A stretch of 64,000 nucleotides of DNA from Streptacidiphilus jiangxiensis. Lineage in GTDB: Bacteria; Actinomycetota; Actinomycetes; Streptomycetales; Streptomycetaceae. A program made the position numbers and the translations under genes. The stretch spans positions 1 to 64,000 of the forward strand of contig NZ_FOAZ01000001.1 in assembly GCF_900109465.1 (NCBI RefSeq). Direction: 5' to 3'. A model generated the notes under the pieces. That model did not search any database. It was given only the letters and a program-made list of their open reading frames with translations, and was not told the origin of the DNA. Below are positions 8,869-16,929 of the stretch, in pieces (position 1 is the first letter of the stretch; each line of letters begins with the position of its first letter).

Positions 8869-11800
8869 ATGGGCGTCGAGGACGGCACCTACCAGATCCT
8901 TCGGGCGCGGCTCGCCGAGCGCGCGACGGAGCTGGGGCGGCGGGCGGCGGAGGTGAACTCCGCGCGGCAGGAGGCGTTCGGCTCCCGGGCGTTGGAGCTC
9001 GCCGCCTCCGCCCGGCCGCGGACCGCGGGCGAGGGCAGGGCGTGCGGCGTGGTCGCGGTCCGACCGGACGTGCTGCTGGTGGGCACGTCGGCGCCGGACC
9101 TCGACGCGGGCCTGCTCTCGCTGCACGGGCTGGACGGCTCGGCGCTGGACCCGGGCACCGTGCCGGGCCTGCTCGACGACGAGCGGTTCCACCGGGACCT
9201 GGCCGAGCTGCTGCGCTACTACCGCGACGCACGGCTCGTCGACCTGGTCAGGACGGCGACGGGACGGCTGCTGGCGGTCTTCCGCACCGGCGAGAACGAC
9301 GGCGACCAGCGGGTGCTGAGCTGGCAGCTGGGCGACGGTCAGGTCGAGTATCTCGGCAACCACGGCGAGCGCGACCTGCCGCAGCCCCCCGTCTACGCCC
9401 TGCCGTGGACGACGGTCGGCCGTGAGCACCACGACCACGGGCGGATCCGGATCGAGGGTGGTGGCGGAGCGGTCGCGGTCGCCACCACCGGCGGCAGCCT
9501 GACCGTCCGGACGGTGCCCGGGGACCGGGTGCTGTTCGAGGAGCCGGTCGACGAGCCCCTGCAGTCGCTCGCCGACGCGACGGTGGCCTACGCGGAGACG
9601 GGCCCGCTGCTCCTGCTGCGGATCCGCCCGTACAACGAGCCGGCCGACCGCCACCTGGTCGTCAACGTCCGCACCGGATCGGTGCGCCGACAGGACTCAC
9701 TCGCTCTCGGCGCCCGACTGCTGCCGGCCGAACAGGGCCTGATCTTCCCCGGCGGCTACGAACTCGCGGACGGTACCCACCGCGCCTTCCACGTCGACGG
9801 CGGGGACACCGCCGCGACGGCGACCGGCGAGGGCCAGGACGCGCTGCGCTTCGACGCCGTCGTGCCGGCGCCCAACGGCGAGGACCTGCTCTACGTCCTG
9901 CGTCGGCCGGGCCGCGCCCAGGTGCTGCTGCTGCCGTGGAACACGGTGCGGCGCGAGGCCGGCGCAGCCCTGCACGGGGCCGCGTACACGCTGCTCCCCG
10001 ACGGCACGCTGGTGCTGCTCAAGCCGGACCGCGAGCCGGTGCGCACGCACGAACTCCAGCGTTGGGACACACCGTTCCAGTCCGCCGACCATGCCGCCGC
10101 GCAGCCGGTCGGGGACGGGCCGCTGGCCCGCATCGGCAACGCCGACCTGGTGCGCGGCATCGCCGACTGCCTGGACGTGGTCCGCACCGCGGCCGTCGCC
10201 GCGCAGGACAGTGAAGCAGCCTCCCGCGCGCCGGAGTTGATCCTCGACGCGTGCGCGAGGGCGGTGGACCGCCACTACTGGCTCGCCGACACCGGTCTGC
10301 TCCGGCCACTCGAAGAACTGAGGGATGCCGCGGAGCAGTTGGCCGCCGAGCAGGCCCGCGTGCGGGGGCTCGCCGCCCGCGCCGCGCAGGCGCTGGAGCA
10401 GGCCCGCGAGGAGGCGGCGTCCCTCGTCCGCCGCTCCCACGGCGAGCCGCCCGTCGACGCGGACGGCTGGACGCGGCTGCTGGCCGAACTGCGCCAGAGC
10501 CAGGGCCGCACCCGCCTGCTGCGCGAGCTGCCGCAGCTGGACGTGGCCGCCCTCGACCGGATCGAGGCGGACCTGGCCGCCGAGCTGACGGCGGCGACGG
10601 AGCGCGCCTTCGCGTTCTTCGCGAGCCCCGACGCGTTCGCCGCGCCGCTCGCGACCGCCCGGCGCGCCGCCGAGGAGGCCGAGGCCGTGGCCGGCTCGAC
10701 GGAGGCCGGTCAGCTCGCCGACCGGCTCGCCGAGCAGGCCGACGCGCTCGCCACCGTCACCGACCTGGTCACCGGCGCCGTCGCCGCCGACCCGGCGGCC
10801 GGGACCGCCGTCCTGCTCGCCATCGGGGAGGTGCTGGCGGCCGTCAACCGCGCCCGCGCCGTGCTGGCCAACCGCCGCCGCGCCCTGCTCGACGCCGAGC
10901 ACCGCGCCGCGCACGCCGCCGAGTCCGCGCTGCTGGCCCAGGCGACCACGGCCGCCCTCACCGCCGCCGACAGCCCGGCGAGCTGTGACGACCAGCTGGC
11001 CCGGCTGATGCTGCGGGTCGACGCGCTGGAGGCCCGCTTCGCCGAGGCCGAGGACCTGGCCGCGGATCTGGCGCTGCGCCGCGAGGAGATTCAGCAGGCC
11101 TTCGCCACCCGTCGGCAGACCCTGCTGGACGAGGCCGCCGCCCGCGCGGACCGCGTCGCCGCATCCGCGCGGCGCGCGCTGGAGGCGCTGCGCCGCAGGC
11201 TCGCGGGCCTGGGCTCCGCCGCCGACATCCACGCCGCCGAGGCCGCCGACCCGATGGCGGTCCGCGTCCGCGCGGCCGCAGGGGAGCTGCGCGGCCTCGA
11301 CGACCAGGTGCGCGCCCAGGAGTTGGAGGACGGCCTGACCGGGGCCGTCCGCACCGCGCTGCGCGACCTGCGCGACCGCGCCGACCTCTCCGGCGACGGC
11401 GGCGCCAGCGTCCGGCTGGGCCGTCACCGCTTCGCGGTGCGGCGCGAGCCGGTGGAGCTGACGCTCCAGCCGGACGGCGACGGACTGGCCTTTCTCGTCA
11501 CCGGGACCGGCTACCGCCGCCCGGCGCGGCTGCCCGAGCTGCTGGGCGGCCGGGAGTTCTGGACGCAGCCGCTGGTGAGCGAGTCGCCGACGCTGTACCG
11601 GGCCGAGTACCTCGCCGCCGCGCTGCTGCGGGACGCGAGGGCGCTGACGGGCCCGGACGTCGGGCCGGACGTGACCGCCGTCCCCCTGCTCGACCAGGTG
11701 CGGCGCGCCGCCGAGCGCGCCTACGACGAGGGGTACGAGCGTGGCGTCCACGACCACGACGCCGCCCTGATCCTGGACGCGCTGCTGCGGCTGCGCGCCG

Positions 11801-14001
11801 GGGCCGGCCTGCTGGAGTACCCGGCGCAGGTGCGCGCCGCCGCGCAGCTGTTCTGGGCGCACGGCGCGACGGACGCGCAGCGTGCCGCGTGGCAGCGCCG
11901 GGCGCGGTCCCTGGTCCTGGCGCGCGCCCAGTTCGGCGCGGCGGGAACGGTCGGCGCGCTGACCGAGCTCGGCGCGGAACTCGCGGCGGCGGTCGCCGCG
12001 TTCACCGACCCGCTCGGCCTGCCGGGCGCGGCCCGCGCGGGCGACTACCTGGTCGCCGAGCTCGCCGACCCGCGCGACGGCTTCGCCACCGGCCTCGCCG
12101 CCCGTGCCCTCCTCGACGGCTTCCGCCACACCGATGCGGCCGCGGCCCTCACCGCGGACCTGCGCGCCCTCGACGCCGACCTGCCGGCCCGCCACCAGCT
12201 CGCCACCGCCTGGCTCGCCGCCTACGCGGCGTCCCGCGCGGACGGTGGGGGCAGCGGGAGCGGAGCGGGCGCCGCCGGCGCCGTGGCCGCGCCAGCCGCC
12301 GCCTCCGGCGCGGCGCGCACGACCGGCGTGGGCGACGCGGCCGCTTCGGGCGCCACCTTCGACGTGACGCGCACGACCGGCGCCGGGCACGCGGCCGCAG
12401 CAGCCGACGCCTTCGGCGCGTCGCGTGGTCACGGCGTGGGGGACGCGGCCCTTTCGGGCGACGCCTTGGGCGCGGCGCGCGGTCACGGCGTGGAGCGCAG
12501 TCCCGCGGGCGGCTCCGGCTCCGGCGGCTGGGCCGCGGGAGTGGACGGTCTCGCGGAGGCCGTGGCCGCGCTCGTCGCGCCCGCGCTGACGCGCTACGAG
12601 ATCACCGCCGCCGTGAGCGAGACCGTCACCGGCCTGCTCGGTGCGCACCCGCGGGTCCAGGACGGCCGGCTGGTCGTGCGCATCGACGAACTGCCCCACC
12701 GCGCCCGGGTGTTCCGCGAGGAGCGGGCGCCGGCCTTCCGCGCCTTCCAGCGACAGCGCGCGGACGTGCTGGCGGCCGAGCGGACGCGGTTGCGCCTGGA
12801 CGACTACCGGCCGCGCCCGCTCGCCGGGTTCGTCCGCAACCAGCTGATCGACCAGGTCTACCTGCCGCTCGTCGGCGACAACCTGGCCAAGCAGCTCGGC
12901 ACCCTCGACGCCACCGCCACCACCGACCGCAGCGGCCTGCTGCTGCTCCTCTCCCCGCCCGGTTACGGCAAGACCACGCTGCTGGAGTACGTCGCCGACC
13001 GGCTCGGCCTGCTCATGGTCCGGGTCGACGGGCCGGCGCTCGGCCACGGCACGACCTCGCTCGATCCGGACCGCGCGCCCGACGCGGCGGCCCGTCGCGA
13101 GGTCGAGAAGATCGTGTTCGCGCTGGAGGCGGGCAGCAACGTGCTGCTGCACGTCGACGACATCCAGCACGTCTCGGCCGAGCTGCTGCAGAAGTTCATC
13201 CCGCTGTGCGACACCCAGCGGCGCGTCGAGGCCGTCAGTGACGGCGTTGCCCGCAGCTTCGACCTGCGGGGACGGCGCTTCGCGGTCTGCCTGGCCGGCA
13301 ACCCCTACACCGCCAACGGACAGCGTTTCGAGATCCCGGACATGCTGGCCAACCGCGCCGACGTGTGGAACCTCGGCGAGGTGCTGACCGGGCACCAGGG
13401 CCTGTTCGCGCTGTCGTTCCTGGAGAACGCCCTCGCCGCCAACCCGGTGCTGGCCCCGCTCGCCGGCAGCGATCCGGCGGACCTGCGGTTGCTCGTGGCG
13501 CTGGCCGACGGCGACCCGGCGGCCCAGGCCGACCAGCTCGGCCGGCCGGTGCCGGACCTGGACCGTGCGGTCGCCACGCTGGCCCGGCTGCGCCGCGTGC
13601 AGGAGACGGTGCTGGCCGTGAACGGCGCCTACATCGCCTCCGCCGCGCAGGAGGAGAGCTCGCGCACGGAGCCGCCGTTCCTGCTGCAGGGCTCCTACCG
13701 GACCATGGCGCAGCTCGCCGCCCGGATCGACCCGGTGCAGAGCGACGCGGAGGTCCAGGCGCTGCTGGACGACCACTACCTGGCCGAGGCGCGCACCCTC
13801 GGCAGCGCCGCCGAGGCGAACCTGCTCAAGCTCGCCCAGCTGCGCGGCCGGGCCACGGCCGAGCAGTCCGCCCGGTGGAAGGTGCTCTGCTCCGGCTACG
13901 GCCCGGGCGGCTCCGGCGTCTCCAACGGCTACGGCTCCGACGGCTGGGCGGCGGGCCACCCCAGCAGCCTGGCGCCGAACACGGCCGTCTCCAGGGTGTA
14001 G
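8869..14001 (+). CDS. Giant AAA ATPase with DUF3686-type N-terminus (annotated in relatives as DNA repair ATPase)
   Basis: About 1,710 residues. ATG 8869 is preceded by GTG 8866; GGGA at 8858-8861 serves either. The N-terminus (GTYQILRARLAERATELGRR, then SARQEAFGS) matches what I know of DUF3686 proteins. Residues ~60-420 are beta-rich, ~430-850 are Ala-rich helical coiled coil, and ~1124-1226 are a low-complexity Gly/Ala segment with degenerate ~20-residue repeats. The AAA core follows: Walker A PPGYGKTT near 1365, Walker B LLHVDDIQ near 1430, and an AGNPYTANG sensor region. The database label DNA repair ATPase is, to my knowledge, not backed by biochemistry. It is the last gene of the YqiJ-flotillin operon, so membrane-scaffold remodelling is an equally good guess. 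Its last 73 bases overlap the convergent PucR gene. Confidence 0.85.
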   Translation: MGVEDGTYQILRARLAERATELGRRAAEVNSARQEAFGSRALELAASARPRTAGEGRACGVVAVRPDVLLVGTSAPDLDAGLLSLHGLDGSALDPGTVPGLLDDERFHRDLAELLRYYRDARLVDLVRTATGRLLAVFRTGENDGDQRVLSWQLGDGQVEYLGNHGERDLPQPPVYALPWTTVGREHHDHGRIRIEGGGGAVAVATTGGSLTVRTVPGDRVLFEEPVDEPLQSLADATVAYAETGPLLLLRIRPYNEPADRHLVVNVRTGSVRRQDSLALGARLLPAEQGLIFPGGYELADGTHRAFHVDGGDTAATATGEGQDALRFDAVVPAPNGEDLLYVLRRPGRAQVLLLPWNTVRREAGAALHGAAYTLLPDGTLVLLKPDREPVRTHELQRWDTPFQSADHAAAQPVGDGPLARIGNADLVRGIADCLDVVRTAAVAAQDSEAASRAPELILDACARAVDRHYWLADTGLLRPLEELRDAAEQLAAEQARVRGLAARAAQALEQAREEAASLVRRSHGEPPVDADGWTRLLAELRQSQGRTRLLRELPQLDVAALDRIEADLAAELTAATERAFAFFASPDAFAAPLATARRAAEEAEAVAGSTEAGQLADRLAEQADALATVTDLVTGAVAADPAAGTAVLLAIGEVLAAVNRARAVLANRRRALLDAEHRAAHAAESALLAQATTAALTAADSPASCDDQLARLMLRVDALEARFAEAEDLAADLALRREEIQQAFATRRQTLLDEAAARADRVAASARRALEALRRRLAGLGSAADIHAAEAADPMAVRVRAAAGELRGLDDQVRAQELEDGLTGAVRTALRDLRDRADLSGDGGASVRLGRHRFAVRREPVELTLQPDGDGLAFLVTGTGYRRPARLPELLGGREFWTQPLVSESPTLYRAEYLAAALLRDARALTGPDVGPDVTAVPLLDQVRRAAERAYDEGYERGVHDHDAALILDALLRLRAGAGLLEYPAQVRAAAQLFWAHGATDAQRAAWQRRARSLVLARAQFGAAGTVGALTELGAELAAAVAAFTDPLGLPGAARAGDYLVAELADPRDGFATGLAARALLDGFRHTDAAAALTADLRALDADLPARHQLATAWLAAYAASRADGGGSGSGAGAAGAVAAPAAASGAARTTGVGDAAASGATFDVTRTTGAGHAAAAADAFGASRGHGVGDAALSGDALGAARGHGVERSPAGGSGSGGWAAGVDGLAEAVAALVAPALTRYEITAAVSETVTGLLGAHPRVQDGRLVVRIDELPHRARVFREERAPAFRAFQRQRADVLAAERTRLRLDDYRPRPLAGFVRNQLIDQVYLPLVGDNLAKQLGTLDATATTDRSGLLLLLSPPGYGKTTLLEYVADRLGLLMVRVDGPALGHGTTSLDPDRAPDAAARREVEKIVFALEAGSNVLLHVDDIQHVSAELLQKFIPLCDTQRRVEAVSDGVARSFDLRGRRFAVCLAGNPYTANGQRFEIPDMLANRADVWNLGEVLTGHQGLFALSFLENALAANPVLAPLAGSDPADLRLLVALADGDPAAQADQLGRPVPDLDRAVATLARLRRVQETVLAVNGAYIASAAQEESSRTEPPFLLQGSYRTMAQLAARIDPVQSDAEVQALLDDHYLAEARTLGSAAEANLLKLAQLRGRATAEQSARWKVLCSGYGPGGSGVSNGYGSDGWAAGHPSSLAPNTAVSRV

Positions 14002-14999
14002 CGCTGCAGCGCGTCGTCCGGGTCCAGCCCGGTCAGCCGGACGATGTGGGCGATCCGGTAGGCCAGCGCCCGGACGCTCAGGCCCAGCCGTCGGGCCGCC
14101 TCGGCGGTGACGTAGCGGGACTCGGCGTAGGCGGTGAGGGTCTCCAGCAGCGGCTGCGGTCCGCCGCGCGCCTTGTGCAGCGGCCCGAGCACGCTGCGCA
14201 CGAGCTGCTCCAGCGCCTCCCGGTCGCGCAGCAGCACCGGCAGCACCAGCAGGTCGGCCGCGTGCAGCAGTCGTTCCGGCAGGCCCAGTTGGTCGGCCTG
14301 CTCCAGCGCGGACCGGGCCTCCTCGTAGGAGTGGACCACCCCGCCGGGTCCGCTGTGGGGGCGGCCGACGACCACCCGGCGGCCCTGGGTCAGCTCGGCG
14401 AACGCCTTGACGGCCGCGTCCTCGCCGGGGCCGGAGGGCACGATGCACACGAGCCGTCCGTGCTTGACCGCGAGCAGCACCTCCTGCTCGCCGAAGCGGC
14501 CCAGCAACTGCCGCTCCAGGGCGCGGACCAGCGGGTCGTCGAGGTCGTAGCCGTCGCCCGCGGCCACGGCGACGACGTGGGCGCAGGCCAGGTTGAGGCC
14601 GAAGCGTTCGGCGTGCTCGGCCAGGCGCCCCAGGTCGCTACGGCTGCTCAACAGGTCGGCGACGAACTCGCGTCGCCCCGCCTCCTCGCGGCGCAGCCGC
14701 TCCCGGTAGGCGCGGCCGTGCCCGGAGGCGAGCGCGGCCACTCCGGCGCGCAGGGCCGCGAGCGACGCGGCGTCGACGGTGCGTCCCTCCCAGATCCTGC
14801 CGGTCGCGGCGAGCCGCTCGTCGATCAGCTCGGCGAGGGCGCGGCCCTCCTCGGCGGCGCGGTCACCGTACTCGCGCAGCGACTCCAGCTCCTCGCGGCG
14901 CAGCCGGCGGCCGCTGTGGGCGACGTCCTCCAGCAGCCGCGTCCAGGCGACGTCCTCGGGACCGGACGGCATGTCCGACTCCGCTCTGACGGTGGCCAA
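13929..14999 (-). CDS. PucR/CdaR-family transcriptional regulator
   Basis: 356 residues. The C-terminus (LLETLTAYAESRYVTAEAARRLGLSVRALAYRIAHIVRLTGL) is the PucR helix-turn-helix, located near residues 285-345. The centre (~130-270) resembles the degenerate GGDEF-like domain of the CdaR family (HVVAVAAGDGYD, EEARSALEQADQLG). The N-terminal ~130 residues are helical and charged. Such regulators respond to small metabolites and usually activate catabolic genes, but the ligand cannot be read here. The start at ATG 14999 is the most upstream; GTG 14990 (VRAESD) is possible. The 3' end runs 73 bases into the end of the convergent ATPase gene, so both C-termini are encoded by the same DNA. It has no obvious target gene beside it. 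Confidence 0.85.
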   Translation of the reverse strand: MATVRAESDMPSGPEDVAWTRLLEDVAHSGRRLRREELESLREYGDRAAEEGRALAELIDERLAATGRIWEGRTVDAASLAALRAGVAALASGHGRAYRERLRREEAGRREFVADLLSSRSDLGRLAEHAERFGLNLACAHVVAVAAGDGYDLDDPLVRALERQLLGRFGEQEVLLAVKHGRLVCIVPSGPGEDAAVKAFAELTQGRRVVVGRPHSGPGGVVHSYEEARSALEQADQLGLPERLLHAADLLVLPVLLRDREALEQLVRSVLGPLHKARGGPQPLLETLTAYAESRYVTAEAARRLGLSVRALAYRIAHIVRLTGLDPDDALQRYTLETAVFGARLLGWPAAQPSEP

Positions 15000-15069
15000 C
15001 TCCCGCTTCCTCCCCCGTGCGCACAGCGACAGCGACGGGTCAGCCTACCCGTCGGGACGGCGGGTCACC

Positions 15070-15747
15070 CTACTGGTGGGTCCAGGAAGTGAGGTGGGCG
15101 AAGACGACGACGTTGCCGAGGTAGTGCTGCGTGGCCTTGTCGAAGCCGGCACCGCAGGTGATCACGCGCAGCTCGGGGCGGGTGGACTGGCCGTAGACCT
15201 GCTGGGTGGGGAAGTTCTGGTCGGAGAAGGCCTGGACGGCGTCGATGGTGAACACGGCGGTGGTGTGGTCCGCGCGGACGACGTCGATGGTCCAACCCTT
15301 CTTCAGCACGCCCAGGTTGTAGAAGACGGCCGGCCCCTGCTCGTTGTCGACGTGGCCGGCGATGACGGCGGTGCCGGTCTCACCGGGGGTGATGCCCGCC
15401 TGGTACCAGCCGGCGAGGTTGCGGTCGGCCTCGGGCGGCGCGGCCAGCTGCCCGCTCGGCAGCAGGGAGAGCCCCGTCAGCGGCGCGTCGACGTTGATCA
15501 CGGGGATCTTGATGCGGGTCGGCGCGGCGGCGGACATCGGCTGCACCGGCGGCGAGGCGCTCGCGCCCGCCGCGGTGGAGGGTGAGCCGGAGCCGAGGCC
15601 CTGGGCCGCCGCCGGCTGCGGGGGCGGCGCGAAGCGCTGACGGCCGTGGACGATCAGGGCGGCGCCCAGCAGGGCGATGATCGCGAGGAGCGCGATCAGC
15701 AGGACGGGGTGGTGGCGGCTGGGCCGCGAGGTGTCCACGGTGCTCAC
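15070..15747 (-). CDS. Class F-like sortase
   Basis: About 225 residues from GTG 15747, which gives a short basic N-terminus and one membrane anchor (~15-33, LLIALLAIIALLGAALIV). The sortase barrel follows: RIKIPVINVDAPL, the catalytic His in VIAGHVDN (~132) and the catalytic Cys in ITCGAG (Cys198). The end, YLGNVVVFAHL, lies where I expect the catalytic Arg in class E/F enzymes (often written YRDN); here that position reads Leu, so the Arg must be elsewhere or is missing. Sortases attach secreted proteins to peptidoglycan. The gene upstream on the same strand (15903-16331) encodes a secreted protein with a C-terminal anchor and is the natural candidate substrate. Longer upstream frames are Pro-rich and not convincing. 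Confidence 0.88.
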   Translation of the reverse strand: MSTVDTSRPSRHHPVLLIALLAIIALLGAALIVHGRQRFAPPPQPAAAQGLGSGSPSTAAGASASPPVQPMSAAAPTRIKIPVINVDAPLTGLSLLPSGQLAAPPEADRNLAGWYQAGITPGETGTAVIAGHVDNEQGPAVFYNLGVLKKGWTIDVVRADHTTAVFTIDAVQAFSDQNFPTQQVYGQSTRPELRVITCGAGFDKATQHYLGNVVVFAHLTSWTHQ

Positions 15748-15780
15748 GCGGGTCTCCGGACATGCGAACGACGGGAAGGC

Positions 15781-15816
15781 GGGGAGGGGAAGGCTGGGAG
15801 GGGAAGGCGGGGAGAG
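15781..15816 (+). other. G-rich run with G-quadruplex-forming pattern
   Basis: Four or more runs of three or four guanines separated by 1-6 bases, built from a repeated GGGAGGGGAAGGC unit, between the putative wall protein and its sortase. The G-rich strand is the plus strand, which is the template for these minus-strand genes. Confidence 0.6.
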
Positions 15817-15902
15817 GGCTGAGTGCCGACACGGGCCCGGCCCCGGGTGCGGGCGCGGCGGGAGCCGCGGCACGCACACGGGGCCGTCAGGGACAGCGAG
15901 GG

Positions 15903-16331
15903 TCAGGCGCGGCCGGCGGCACGACGGCGCTTGACCAGCACACCACCGCCGACACCCGCCAGGGCGATGAGGGCGGAACCGGCCGCGAGGTCGGCGGTGT
16001 TCGATCCGGTGCTCGTGGAGCCGACACCGGTGCTCATGCCGCCGCTCGGGGTGACCGGGCAGTCACGCGAGGCGTCCGCGGCGAGCATGTTGGCCCGCTC
16101 GCGCAGGTCCTCCAGGTTGGCGCGCTCGGCCTTGCCGGGGTGGCCGCCGTGCTTGATCTGCCACTTGAAGTCCGCCAGTGCCTTCTCGAACGCGTCCTCG
16201 GCCTTGTTCGCCTTCCAGACGGCGCGCTTGCAGCCGTCGTGGTCCCAGGCCGTGGCGGCGTGGGCCGGGGTGGCGACCAGCAGGCCGGCAGCGACGACCG
16301 CCGAACCGGCAAGGGTGGAGATGGTGCGCAT
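15903..16331 (-). CDS. Secreted protein with degenerate sortase-type C-terminal anchor
   Basis: 142 residues, with a GAAAGG ribosome binding site before ATG 16331. It has a signal peptide (MRTISTLAGSAVVAAGLLVA, cleavage after AHA), then a small mature helical domain (residues ~30-95) with a pair of cysteines (DGCKRAV and SRDCPV), a Ser/Thr/Gly linker, a hydrophobic segment ALIALAGVGGGVLV and a basic tail KRRRAAGRA. This is the architecture of a wall-anchored protein, but neither LPxTG nor LAxTG is present before the hydrophobic stretch; the nearest match is SNTADLA. The sortase gene follows 155 bases downstream on the same strand. Either the enzyme has unusual specificity or this protein simply stays in the membrane. 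The function of the mature domain is unknown. Confidence 0.8.
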   Translation of the reverse strand: MRTISTLAGSAVVAAGLLVATPAHAATAWDHDGCKRAVWKANKAEDAFEKALADFKWQIKHGGHPGKAERANLEDLRERANMLAADASRDCPVTPSGGMSTGVGSTSTGSNTADLAAGSALIALAGVGGGVLVKRRRAAGRA

Positions 16332-16697
16332 GATGGACCTTTCGTCGAGGGGGTGGGCGGACGGTCCGCCGACATCCCTGTCTGAAATTCATAAGAAATG
16401 CCTTTGTGTCCTGATGCATGTCGATCCGTGGCCTGACGGGATGTCGTCTCACGGCGTGTCAGAGAACGAAATGGCAGGTCAGAGGTGATATGTACGGCCG
16501 TCGGAGCGGGCCTGGTGATCCCCTCCATCGGAGTAAGCCCAGGTAGCCCCAGCGGGGGAGAGGGGGCCTGGATGAAGATCCTCTGAGAAGTCGGGGCGTG
16601 GACTCGTTGTCACACCCGCCCCATAGACTCCGAACAGACTCGACGGCCGCCACCAGGGGCACGCCGGCGTGGCCAACTTACTTACGGGAGCACGCAG
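16332..16697. other. Gene-free divergent promoter region
   Basis: 366 bases between the secreted protein (minus) and the DUF4287 gene (plus). The stretch 16380-16420 is clearly AT-richer than its surroundings and probably holds the promoter of the minus-strand gene. I see no convincing reading frame, RNA gene or repeat. Confidence 0.5.
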
Positions 16698-16904
16698 ATG
16701 ACTGAACCGGTGAAGGGCCCCGCGAGCTATTTCCCCGCCATCGAGAAGAAGTACGGCCGCCCGGTCTCCGAATGGCAGGAGCTGGTCCGGGCCTCGCCGC
16801 TGACCAAGCACATGGAGCTGGTCGCCTGGTTGAAGGCCGAGCACGGGCTCGGCCACGGGCACGCCAACGCGGTGGTTGCCGCCACCCTGGCCGAGCGGGG
16901 ATGA
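16698..16904 (+). CDS. DUF4287 domain small protein
   Basis: 68 residues (MTEPVKGPASYFPAIEKKYG, then SPLTKHMELVAWLKAEHGLG and HGHANAVVA) that match the conserved DUF4287 family of small cytoplasmic actinobacterial proteins nearly end to end. A GGGAG ribosome binding site lies just before ATG 16698. The conserved part is the Lys-His-Met...His-Gly-His-Ala-Asn run, which may form a small helical bundle. No biochemical function is known to me. It stands alone between an AT-rich promoter region and the convergent malonyl-CoA synthetase gene. Confidence 0.9.
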   Translation: MTEPVKGPASYFPAIEKKYGRPVSEWQELVRASPLTKHMELVAWLKAEHGLGHGHANAVVAATLAERG

Positions 16905-16929
16905 GGTTGCGTCAGTGGGTGAGGTGGTG

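Noticed and set aside
9697..14448. Very long open frame (~1,580 codons) on the minus strand opposite the giant ATPase
   Set aside because: It is antisense to a gene with Walker motifs and correct codon bias; in GC-rich DNA such frames lack stops by chance. Its translation is Arg/Gln/Gly-rich without known motifs.
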